DNA from: Lachnospiraceae bacterium UBA1201
Lineage (GTDB): Bacteria > Bacillota > Clostridia > Lachnospirales > Lachnospiraceae
Direction of reading: 5' to 3'
NCBI GenBank assembly: GCA_002309675.1
Contig: DBXX01000032.1
Coordinates: forward strand, 1,239-14,396
Length of the DNA stretch: 13,158 nucleotides
Positions 1 through 6,129 of the stretch are shown in pieces; positions within the stretch are counted from its first letter, which is position 1, and every line of letters starts with the position of its first letter. The notes below the pieces were generated by a model. It did not search any database. It was not told the DNA's origin and was given only the letters and a program-made list of their open reading frames with translations. The position numbers and the translations under genes are program-made.

Positions 1-243
1 GCAGAAAGACTGCCGATGCCGGTGAAGTTTGCTGGCGGCAGTGAAACGAAAGCAAGATCAGGCTGAAAGACTGCCGATGCCGGTGAAACATTGCCAGCGG
101 CAGTGAAACGAAAGCAAGATCAGGCAGAAAGACTGCCGATGCCGGTGAAACATTGCCAGCGGCAGTGAAATGAAAGCAAGATCAGGCAGAAAAACTGCCG
201 ATGCCGGTGAAACATTGCCAGCGGCAGTGAAATGAAAGCAAGA
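1..243. repeat. Left tandem array of 61-62 bp hairpin repeats (about 4 units, cut at window edge)
   Basis: Four head-to-tail units start their CTGCCG box at 10, 71, 133 and 195, giving periods of 61, 62 and 62 bp. Units 2 and 3 differ at only two positions, and unit 4 matches them until about 239. Each unit can fold into a hairpin with two 16-nt arms around an AAA loop (for example 70-104), from ACTGCCG on the left arm to CGGCAGT on the right, with 14 of 16 positions paired including two G-U. A GAAA-rich linker and a GCAAGATCAG box follow. An alternative 5-bp hairpin, GGCAG with CTGCC (123-127 with 133-137), competes for the same CTGCC. The period is not a multiple of three, so this is not a coding repeat. 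No variable spacers are present, so it is not CRISPR. The array continues to the left beyond the window. Function is unknown. Confidence 0.9.
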
Positions 244-263
244 GAAAATAGAAACGATGATAA

Positions 264-292
264 TTGGCTGCTAAGGTGTAATGAAGTATCAG
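264..292 (+). promoter_or_regulatory. Weak candidate promoter for the nuclease-like gene
   Basis: A TTGGCT box (264-269) and a TATCAG box (287-292) are separated by 17 bp, each matching 4 of 6 sigma-A consensus positions. They lie 32 bp upstream of the start codon at 324, between the end of the left repeat array and the gene. The match is weak, and the gene could equally be read from a promoter to the left of the window through the array. Confidence 0.3.
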
Positions 293-323
293 ATTATCGT
301 ACAAAGAATAAGGAGAGATTATC

Positions 324-1109
324 ATGAAAAAGAGGGTTAGCTTGGAAATACTAAAATTGGAAACAATAAGACTAAACATCTTGAAAGAAGAAAAAAGAAT
401 GAACAGGCTCACAGAGCATGAAAAGCTCAGATGTAAAAAACAGAAGAATTCATTTCAATACTATATAGGGGGAAAGTTTGTAGGGAAGAGAGCGAAGATG
501 GAGCATATTCGGGCTCTGGCAGTAGCAGAATATCATGACAAATTATTACGTGCATTAAATATAGAGATCCGGGCTTTACAAAGAGCTATGCAAACAGATC
601 AGAAGTTGTCGGATGTTTATCGGTGCATGCATAAAGGAAAACAGGTTCTTTTTCAGCCGGAATATTCTCCAGTGGAAATGATCATTCAAAAGTTTGAAAA
701 AGAAGAATATGTCGGCCTCGGTTTTTCGGAGAGTGACCCTGCCGGGTATATTACCAATAGAGGGGAGAGAGTGAGATCGAAATCTGAAAAGATCATTGCT
801 GATGAACTGGATCGACAAGGTATACCATACAAGTATGAAAAGCCGTTGAAATTGAATGTTGACGGGATGGTAAAAGATTTTTACCCGGATTTCACAGCAT
901 TGAATATTTCTACGGGAGAGGTTAAATATTTAGAGCATTTGGGAATGATGGACAACCCACATTACTATAAGAATACGCTTGCCAAGTTGGACGCATATGA
1001 GAAGAATGGCCTATTGATCGGTCGAGATATAATACTGTTGCATGAAAGCTTCTCGCGGCCTTTGAATACAAGGTCAGTAGTGAACTACATAAAAGAATTT
1101 CTGACTTGA
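324..1109 (+). CDS. Putative PD-(D/E)XK nuclease-like protein flanked by repeat arrays
   Basis: This 261-residue soluble protein has no signal peptide or membrane segment. The ATG at 324 follows an AGGAGA site (311-316) with 7-nt spacing. Residues 1-100 are highly basic and probably helical, with a QYY motif at 45-47 resembling the N-terminal part of a common but uncharacterised Clostridia protein family (recalled, not searched). Residues 148-241 look like a PD-(D/E)XK nuclease core: SKSE with Glu155, YPDF with Asp189, and a strand ending in LEHLG with Glu204, followed by a YEKNG segment near 225. Leu206 stands where the usual catalytic Lys of E-x-K would be, so either the lysine has moved (Lys216 or Lys221) or the site is altered. 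The coding sequence is visibly AT-richer, with AGA and ATA codons, than the GC-rich genes downstream, which suggests a different origin. Substrate, partner and role are unknown. The tandem repeats on both sides suggest a functional or mobility link, but that is inference. Confidence 0.75.
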   Translation: MKKRVSLEILKLETIRLNILKEEKRMNRLTEHEKLRCKKQKNSFQYYIGGKFVGKRAKMEHIRALAVAEYHDKLLRALNIEIRALQRAMQTDQKLSDVYRCMHKGKQVLFQPEYSPVEMIIQKFEKEEYVGLGFSESDPAGYITNRGERVRSKSEKIIADELDRQGIPYKYEKPLKLNVDGMVKDFYPDFTALNISTGEVKYLEHLGMMDNPHYYKNTLAKLDAYEKNGLLIGRDIILLHESFSRPLNTRSVVNYIKEFLT

Positions 1110-1110
1110 T

Positions 1111-1344
1111 CAGGGCAGGAACTCTGCCGATGTAGAGTGGACAGACTAATGGCAGTAAAGCAAGATCTAGTTCGAGTGGAAACCCTGCCGATGGTGAATG
1201 AGTAGCTTATAGGCAGTGAAGCAAGAAAAAACTCGGCGGAAAACACTGCTGATGGTGAATGAGTAGCTTATAGGCAGTGAAGCAAGAAAAAACTCGGCGG
1301 AAAACACTGCTGATGGTGAATAGGCAACCTATAGGCAGTGAAGC
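1111..1344. repeat. Right tandem array of 61 bp hairpin repeats (4 units, same family as the left array)
   Basis: CTGCCG or CTGCTG boxes start at 1124, 1185, 1246 and 1307, exactly 61 bp apart. The units beginning at 1185 and 1246 differ at a single base over 61 bp. The last unit is truncated and diverged after the box. Each unit has the plan of the left array: a CTGCC-GAT box, about 20 variable bases, a GGCAGT(G/A)AA box and GCAAGA. The central segment differs from the left array, so the outer boxes are the conserved part. In the last unit an extra ATAGG-CAA-CCTAT hairpin lies inside (1319-1331). In the first unit GGCAG (1114-1118) can pair with CTGCC (1124-1128). The array starts two bases after the stop codon of the nuclease-like gene, so it would form the 3' end of that transcript. 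No T-run follows any hairpin, so these are not ordinary terminators. Confidence 0.88.
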
Positions 1345-1397
1345 TTGGATGTCCGCTCATATAGAATAAGCAGGTACTGCCGGAGGTATTCTTGCAC

Positions 1398-1426
1398 TTG
1401 CGATTTGGATGTGCTTGCCTTATAAT
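1398..1426 (+). promoter_or_regulatory. Sigma-A type promoter for the GH115 gene
   Basis: TTGCGA (1398-1403) and a consensus TATAAT (1421-1426) are separated by exactly 17 bp. Transcription would begin near 1432-1434, giving a 5' untranslated leader of about 175 nt before the GH115 start codon. It is the best promoter match in the first 6 kb. Confidence 0.65.
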
Positions 1427-1470
1427 AGAAACATGATTTCGGGATGGCAGAACCCGGAAAATGGATGTGA

Positions 1471-1554
1471 GATCCGAGGGTAAAGTGATCCCTCGGATCG
1501 GATATCGGATGAACCGGAATAGCCGTTCTGAAGGCACGATCGAGGGTTTCGTGC
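1471..1554 (+). promoter_or_regulatory. Structured 5' leader of the GH115 gene (three hairpins)
   Basis: Three inverted repeats follow one another between the promoter and the GH115 gene. The first is a perfect 10-bp stem, GATCCGAGGG with CCCTCGGATC (1471-1480 and 1490-1499), with a 9-nt loop. The second is a bulged 6-bp stem at 1511-1528. The third is a perfect 6-bp stem, GCACGA with TCGTGC (1534-1539 and 1549-1554). No T-run follows any of them, so they are not intrinsic terminators. The first is symmetric enough to be a repressor operator placed about 40 nt after the expected transcription start, or the group may be a regulatory RNA leader. I do not recognise a known riboswitch. Confidence 0.45.
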
Positions 1555-1606
1555 ACGGCATATTAATAGGCTCAATCATAAGCTCAAATATATTGAAGGA
1601 GTTAAC

Positions 1607-4600
1607 ATGAGAGATTTTCGATTAGCGGGCGCGGGCAATGGCGCCGTGATCTATTATGAAGAGGGTACGAAGGACAGCGCGGGCTTGAAGAGGATCGCGA
1701 AGGTGGTCGCAGGCGATGTGTTTGTGATTTCGCGCGGGCGTCTGGGGGTTCGCGGCATCCGTCGGAACCGGCAGAGTTTGATCGCTGAGATGCTGTACAT
1801 GGCGCCGAAGGACACGGATCTGGTGTGCGTGTGCACGGCGGATCAGGACTTGTATAAAGAGTGGGAGGCCGCAGGTGTTGACTTCGGATTTGCGCCGGCG
1901 GGGCAGCCTTTGGGACGCGAGCGGTTTTCCATGCAGGTGGTTTCCGTCAGGAAGGACGATCGTGGAGTTGAAGTGATCTCTTCCTCGCGGACCGACCTTG
2001 CGATTTCGTCGGGCAATGTAACCGGTACTGCGGCAGCCTCAAACGTAGCTTCTGTATCAAGCACAGCTGACGCCGAAGTAGCAGGTTCAAGCGCATCCGG
2101 CTCCACCGCAGTTGATTCGAGCGTTACCTCCGCGGCCGCCTCAAGTGTTGATGCTGACGCCACCACCGTCCTGCTGATCGCGGGCACGGATCGTCTGGGT
2201 GCGATCTACGGTTTGTTGGAGATCTCGAAGATCTGCGGTATGCCAACGTGGTGTTACTGGGGCGATGCGCTGCCGAAGCGGCAGCCGGAGCTACATTTGC
2301 CGGCGGAGGCACTGACGAAGGTGTCGAAGGAGCCGTCGGTGCGGCTACGCGGATTTTTCATGAATGACGAGTGGCCGTCGCTCGGAAACTGGGTTTCCAA
2401 CACGTTCGGCGACTTTAATGTAGATTTTTATGAGCAGGTGTTCGTGCTCCTGCTTCGGATGCACGGCAACTTCCTGTGGCCGGCCATGTGGTCGGCGTCC
2501 TTCCCCTGCGACGGCGCGGGCGGGAATACGCAGGAGACCGACCCGCTGGCGAACGCCATTCTGGCAGATGAGCTGGGCATCACCATGAGCACGTCACACC
2601 ACGAGCCCCTCATGCGCGCGAGCGAGGAGTGGGACCACGTGAAGTCCGGGGACAATGCGGTCGGCTACGGCCATGACTGGAACTACCGCTCGAACGCGCG
2701 CGGTCTGCATGAATATTGGGATGACTCCGTGAAGCGCATGGGTGCGTTCCGCAATCTGTACACGCTGGGTATGCGCGGTGAGCGCGACTCGAAGATCATG
2801 GGCGAGGACGCGACCATGCTGGACAATGTTAACCTTCTGAAGGACACCATCCGCGACCAGAAGGGGATCCTGGCGGCGCATGGACTGAAGGACGCGCCGA
2901 AGGTACTCGCATTGTATAAGGAAGTTGAGGATTATTTCTACGGCGACGAGACGACGCCGGGTTTGGCTGAATGGGAGGAGCTCGACGACGTGATGCTCCT
3001 GCTGTCGGACGATAATTTTGCAAACTGCCGCACACTCCCGACCGCGAAGACGAAAGATCGTCCGGCGGGCTGGGGCCTGTACTACCACTTCGACTACCAC
3101 GGCGGCCCGATCTCCTACGAGTGGGTGAACAGCACCGCTCTGCAGAAGGTTTGGGACCAGATGACGCTCGCGTACGAGTATGGCATCCGCGATCTGTGGG
3201 TGGTCAATGTCGGCGATCTGCGGCCGCAGGAACTGCCGCTGTCGTACTTCCTGGATCTGGCCTATGACTTCGAGAGCATGGGTTCCTCCGCACCGAATGG
3301 TTGCGAGGCTTATATAAGAAAATGGGTAAATGAGCAGTTTGCAGCGCTGGATGAAACCGCCGACAACCAGTCCGCCCAGGCTGAAAAGTTCGGAGGAACT
3401 GCCCAGTCGGCAGTAACCGACGGCAACCATCCTGCACAGGCTGACAGGCTAGGAGAAGTCGCCCAGCCGTCTGCGACCGCTGGCAACCTGCTCTCCCCGG
3501 CTGACGACATCCGCGAGAAGATCGCGCAGATCCTTTCCTTATATACGCATATGAACCAGAACCGCCGGCCGGAGGTCGTGTACGAGGATACATTTTCCGT
3601 GCACTACTTGCAGGAGGCATCCCGCGAGCTTAAGAAGGCCGAGCAGATCGAGAAGCTCTGCTTCGAGGTCTTCGATAAAATAGACGAGCGCCTGGCGCCC
3701 GCGTTCTACGGACTGGCGGCCTTCCCGGCGCTGGCGTCCGCGAACGTCCGCAAGATGATGATCTATGCGGGATACTACAATCTGTACGCGTCGGCCGGAG
3801 ACGGTCTGGCCAATGTTTGCCACGCCCTCGTGACCGAGTGCATTGCCCGTGATAAAGAACTGTGCCGCTGCTACAATGAGGAGATGGCCGGCGGCAAATG
3901 GAATGGCATGATGCTGAGTAACCATGTCGGCTTCCATCGCTGGAACGACGAGGGCTGGTCGTACCCGCAGACGGCGGTGATCGCCGAGAAGGACGGCCTG
4001 TTCGTGTGGAGCGAGGACGACGGTTCGTCCTGCTTCGCGGGCTTCGACGCCGAGCCGTGCGTGTTGACGCTGCCGACGCTGATGGAGGGTCGCGGCGAGG
4101 AGCTGCTGCTGACGGTGTCCGCTTCCGGCACTTACGATGCTGATGCGGAAAATGTCGAGATCGGCCTGCAGGGCATCCCTGAGTGGCTGAATGTCGTGGT
4201 CGCTCCGAAGTTCGAGAAGGAGCTGGAGAGCCCGGCGCTGGAGGACGAACTTCTGGACATGATGGCGGATTTCCGTGCATGCCCGACGGCCTACGAGGTG
4301 CGCATTTCCCTGTCCGAACGCGCGGACCTGCTGCCGCAGGAGAGCGTGTCGGACGGTTTCAAGATCACGCTGGGCACGGCCTGCGTCTATGTCGAGACGC
4401 GTTTTGAGTCGCTTGCGGACGAAGCAGTCGGCGAGGACATGCGTAAAGTCGAAAACAACGGATACCTGGCGCTCGAGGTGAACCAGGCACGCCTGACGCC
4501 CGGCAAAAACGGCCGCGAGTTCCTGCTGCTCACCGAGTACGGCAAGACTGCGGACACCCTGCGCATGGAGCCGGTGTTCGGCGGCGTGAAGGATGCGGCC

Positions 4601-4954
4601 GACGCGCCGAAGGCGGAACTTGGTTTCCGCATCGTTCATGAAGGAACGTATCAGATCCGCCTGTGCTTCGGACCGAGTAACCCTGTCGAAAAGGGCTTCG
4701 GCCAATGCTTCGGCCTGCTGCTGGACGGCGAGGCCCTGCCGGGAACGAACGGCGAGGCAGTGCGGGATTCATTGCCCGCAGGCTTCATAGCAGGCGATTA
4801 CAACAGCCCTGCCTGGTGCCGCGGCGTTTTGGACAATATCCGCGTGGTGACTTACACGGCGAAGCTTTCTGCCGGGACACACAGCCTGCTCTACATCGGG
4901 GCCGATGCCGGCGTGCTGCTGCAGCGAGTGGAGCTTCTGCGCGACCCGGAGTGA
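1607..4954 (+). CDS. GH115 xylan alpha-1,2-glucuronidase, intracellular
   Basis: This family releases (4-O-methyl-)D-glucuronic acid alpha-1,2-linked to xylose in glucuronoxylan or its oligosaccharides. The 1115-residue protein matches GH115 through an N-terminal domain (about 1-230), then GFFMNDEWPS (249-258), LRMHGNFLWPAMW (283-295), the STSHHEP segment (329-334), YTLGMRGE (385-392), LLSDDN (465-470) and HGGPISYEWV (498-507). A C-terminal beta-rich region (about 800-1110) fits the GH115 C-terminal domain. No signal peptide is visible, so it probably acts in the cytoplasm on imported oligosaccharides. The start is set by AAGGAG at 1596-1601. Two low-complexity Ala/Ser/Asp-rich insertions (about 134-187 and 584-634) lengthen it beyond the more usual 800-1000 residues. 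No xylanase, transporter or regulator is in view. Family assignment is confident; exact substrate is not. Confidence 0.93.
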   Translation: MRDFRLAGAGNGAVIYYEEGTKDSAGLKRIAKVVAGDVFVISRGRLGVRGIRRNRQSLIAEMLYMAPKDTDLVCVCTADQDLYKEWEAAGVDFGFAPAGQPLGRERFSMQVVSVRKDDRGVEVISSSRTDLAISSGNVTGTAAASNVASVSSTADAEVAGSSASGSTAVDSSVTSAAASSVDADATTVLLIAGTDRLGAIYGLLEISKICGMPTWCYWGDALPKRQPELHLPAEALTKVSKEPSVRLRGFFMNDEWPSLGNWVSNTFGDFNVDFYEQVFVLLLRMHGNFLWPAMWSASFPCDGAGGNTQETDPLANAILADELGITMSTSHHEPLMRASEEWDHVKSGDNAVGYGHDWNYRSNARGLHEYWDDSVKRMGAFRNLYTLGMRGERDSKIMGEDATMLDNVNLLKDTIRDQKGILAAHGLKDAPKVLALYKEVEDYFYGDETTPGLAEWEELDDVMLLLSDDNFANCRTLPTAKTKDRPAGWGLYYHFDYHGGPISYEWVNSTALQKVWDQMTLAYEYGIRDLWVVNVGDLRPQELPLSYFLDLAYDFESMGSSAPNGCEAYIRKWVNEQFAALDETADNQSAQAEKFGGTAQSAVTDGNHPAQADRLGEVAQPSATAGNLLSPADDIREKIAQILSLYTHMNQNRRPEVVYEDTFSVHYLQEASRELKKAEQIEKLCFEVFDKIDERLAPAFYGLAAFPALASANVRKMMIYAGYYNLYASAGDGLANVCHALVTECIARDKELCRCYNEEMAGGKWNGMMLSNHVGFHRWNDEGWSYPQTAVIAEKDGLFVWSEDDGSSCFAGFDAEPCVLTLPTLMEGRGEELLLTVSASGTYDADAENVEIGLQGIPEWLNVVVAPKFEKELESPALEDELLDMMADFRACPTAYEVRISLSERADLLPQESVSDGFKITLGTACVYVETRFESLADEAVGEDMRKVENNGYLALEVNQARLTPGKNGREFLLLTEYGKTADTLRMEPVFGGVKDAADAPKAELGFRIVHEGTYQIRLCFGPSNPVEKGFGQCFGLLLDGEALPGTNGEAVRDSLPAGFIAGDYNSPAWCRGVLDNIRVVTYTAKLSAGTHSLLYIGADAGVLLQRVELLRDPE
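2006..2167 (+). other. Low-complexity in-frame insertion 1 in GH115
   Basis: Codons for residues about 134-187 encode an almost pure Ser/Ala/Val/Asp/Thr stretch that interrupts the N-terminal domain between a beta strand (VEVISSS) and the ATTVLLIAGTD strand. Such a linker is not part of the GH115 fold as I know it. At its start, 2012-2038 reads GGCAATGT, ACCGG and CGGCAG in order. This partly resembles the reverse complement of a left-array repeat unit (70-95). The resemblance is by eye and has gaps. Confidence 0.55.
3356..3508 (+). repeat. Imperfect 60-bp (20-residue) repeats in GH115, insertion 2
   Basis: Residues about 584-634 contain two full degenerate 20-residue units and the start of a third. 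Each begins near Thr/Asp-x-Asn, continues with AQA(D/E), and carries a Gly-rich middle and VAQPSAT or TAQSAVT at the end. The DNA of the first unit contains ACTGCC and GGCAGT six-base arms around a 5-nt centre (near 3399-3415), the same outer boxes as the arrays at the left of the window. The insertion sits between the KWVNEQF helix and the IREKIAQIL helix, so it probably forms a disordered surface loop that leaves the catalytic region intact. Confidence 0.55.
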
Positions 4955-5040
4955 AATGAAAGCCCCCCCGGAATAAAGCTTCAGATATATTAGGTGTAGA
5001 ACGAAACCCTGGTGGGGGAACGAATAAACAACATAATGAA

Positions 5041-5059
5041 GGAGGGGCAGTTTTCTGCC
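5041..5059 (+). promoter_or_regulatory. Strong but distant ribosome binding site with hairpin before the methyltransferase
   Basis: GGAGGGG (5041-5047) lies 19 nt upstream of the ATG at 5067, further than usual. A perfect hairpin, GGCAG-TTTT-CTGCC (5046-5059), fills the gap and overlaps the 3' end of the Shine-Dalgarno run. Folding could shorten the effective spacing or hide the site. A CTG codon in frame at 5055 has a standard 7-nt spacing and is an alternative start that would add four residues. Confidence 0.4.
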
Positions 5060-5066
5060 GCAAACT

Positions 5067-5957
5067 ATGTTAATAGCCGATCAATGGAAGGAATATACCG
5101 TGCTCGATACGTCGGGCGGGGAGAAACTGGAGCGCTGGGGCGACTATGTGCTGGTGCGCCCGGATCCGCAGGTCATCTGGAATACGAAGAAAACGAACGC
5201 GGGGTGGAAGAAGCCGAACGCGCACTACCACCGGAGCGACCGGGGAGGCGGCGAGTGGGAGTTTTTCGATCTGCCGCAGCAGTGGAGCATCCGATATGAC
5301 CCGCTGGATCTGACGTTCCTGCTGAAACCGTTCAGTTTCAAGCACACCGGTCTGTTTCCGGAGCAGGCGGTGAACTGGTCCTGGTTCGCGAAGATCATCC
5401 GCGACGCAAAGGATCGGGAGCCGGAGCGCACGATCAAGGTGCTGAACCTGTTTGCCTACACCGGCGGCGCGACATTGGCCGCGGCCCGCGCAGGCGCGGC
5501 GGTCACGCATGTGGATGCATCGAAGGGCATGACGCAGTGGGCTAAGGAAAACGCGGCGGCCTCCGGGCTGTCGGGCGCGCCGATCCGCTGGCTGGTCGAT
5601 GACTGCCAGAAGTTTGTCGAGCGCGAGATCCGCCGGGGAAACCATTACGACGCCATCATCATGGATCCGCCGTCTTATGGACGCGGACCGGGCGGCGAAG
5701 TCTGGAAGATCGAGGATGCGGTGCATCCGCTGGTCGCAACCTGCAAACAGCTTCTGAGCGATAAACCGCTGTTCTTCCTTATAAACTCGTACACGACAGG
5801 CCTGCAGCCTGCGGTGCTGACCTATATGCTGCAGCTGGAGATCGTATCTGCCTTTGGCGGGACCGTATGCTCGGATGAGATCGGCCTGCCCGTAAAGGAA
5901 GGTCCGGTGCCGAACCTGGTGCTCCCGTGCGGAGCTTCCGGTCGTTGGATGGCCTGA
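5067..5957 (+). CDS. Class I SAM-dependent methyltransferase (RlmI/COG1092-like)
   Basis: This 296-residue protein has the Rossmann-type methyltransferase core. Motif I is VLNLFAYTGG (125-134). The acidic end of strand 2 is Asp150 in THVDAS. Asp178-Asp179 sit at the end of strand 3, and the DPPSY box (200-204) is motif IV, as in rRNA methyltransferases that modify cytosine C5 or guanine and related bases. The N-terminal 90 residues resemble the region that precedes the core in this group, and no clear PUA domain is seen. The likely substrate is rRNA, but this is inferred from the group only. The ATG at 5067 is chosen because the protein then begins like relatives; see the unusual ribosome binding site upstream. 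The gene lies 112 bp after GH115 with no convincing promoter between, so it may be co-transcribed with it. Confidence 0.85.
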   Translation: MLIADQWKEYTVLDTSGGEKLERWGDYVLVRPDPQVIWNTKKTNAGWKKPNAHYHRSDRGGGEWEFFDLPQQWSIRYDPLDLTFLLKPFSFKHTGLFPEQAVNWSWFAKIIRDAKDREPERTIKVLNLFAYTGGATLAAARAGAAVTHVDASKGMTQWAKENAAASGLSGAPIRWLVDDCQKFVEREIRRGNHYDAIIMDPPSYGRGPGGEVWKIEDAVHPLVATCKQLLSDKPLFFLINSYTTGLQPAVLTYMLQLEIVSAFGGTVCSDEIGLPVKEGPVPNLVLPCGASGRWMA

Positions 5958-5995
5958 AAAACACGAAAAATGTTGAAAAACCCTTGATTTTACAT

Positions 5996-6028
5996 GGGAA
6001 AAGCTCGCGCGAGAGCCCGAGTTTTCCC
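5996..6028. terminator. Possible terminator between methyltransferase and S10 operon
   Basis: GGGAAAA plus CTCG (5996-6002, 6004-6007) pairs with CGAG plus TTTTCCC (6018-6028), giving 11 bp with one bulged G and a 10-nt loop. The inner CTCG/CGAG stem has an A-tract before it and TTTT after it, as in a compact bidirectional terminator, but the T-run is only four long. It lies 38 bp after the methyltransferase stop and just before the ribosomal promoter, where a terminator is expected. Confidence 0.45.
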
Positions 6029-6043
6029 CAAAATGATGAAAAT

Positions 6044-6095
6044 CAGAAAAAAATTTAAAAAAACGCTTGCAATTTCAGCAGGGATGCGGTAATAT
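6044..6095 (+). promoter_or_regulatory. S10 operon promoter with UP-like A/T tract
   Basis: TTGCAA (6067-6072) and TAATAT (6090-6095) are 17 bp apart. An overlapping TATATT (6093-6098) is an alternative -10 with a longer spacer. An uninterrupted A/T run (about 6047-6063) lies immediately upstream of the -35 box, as in UP elements of highly expressed ribosomal promoters. Transcription would start near 6101-6104, leaving a leader of about 245 nt before rpsJ. Confidence 0.7.
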
Positions 6096-6129
6096 ATTCC
6101 TTGCTGTGACATTGATAGCGTTGAAGTGT

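Noticed and set aside
1..243. CRISPR array
   Set aside because: The whole 61-62 bp period is repeated, with no variable spacers of constant length between short identical repeats, and no cas gene is in view.
1377..1420. Fifth unit of the right repeat array (ACTGCCGGAGG)
   Set aside because: Only the ACTGCCG word is kept, the 61-bp period is broken, and no GGCAGT or GCAAGA box follows.
2594..3430. Long minus-strand open frame within GH115 (278 codons)
   Set aside because: It is antisense to strongly conserved GH115 motifs, has no ribosome binding site I can see, and its product resembles no family. Such frames are common opposite GC-rich genes.
3539..4705. Long minus-strand open frame within GH115 (388 codons)
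   Set aside because: Same reason: an open frame produced by codon bias of the sense gene, with an Arg/His-rich product without recognisable motifs.
4955..5040. Terminator or promoter between GH115 and the methyltransferase
   Set aside because: A run of seven C and a later run of five G could pair, but the loop would be over 40 nt with no T-run, and no paired -35/-10 boxes are seen.
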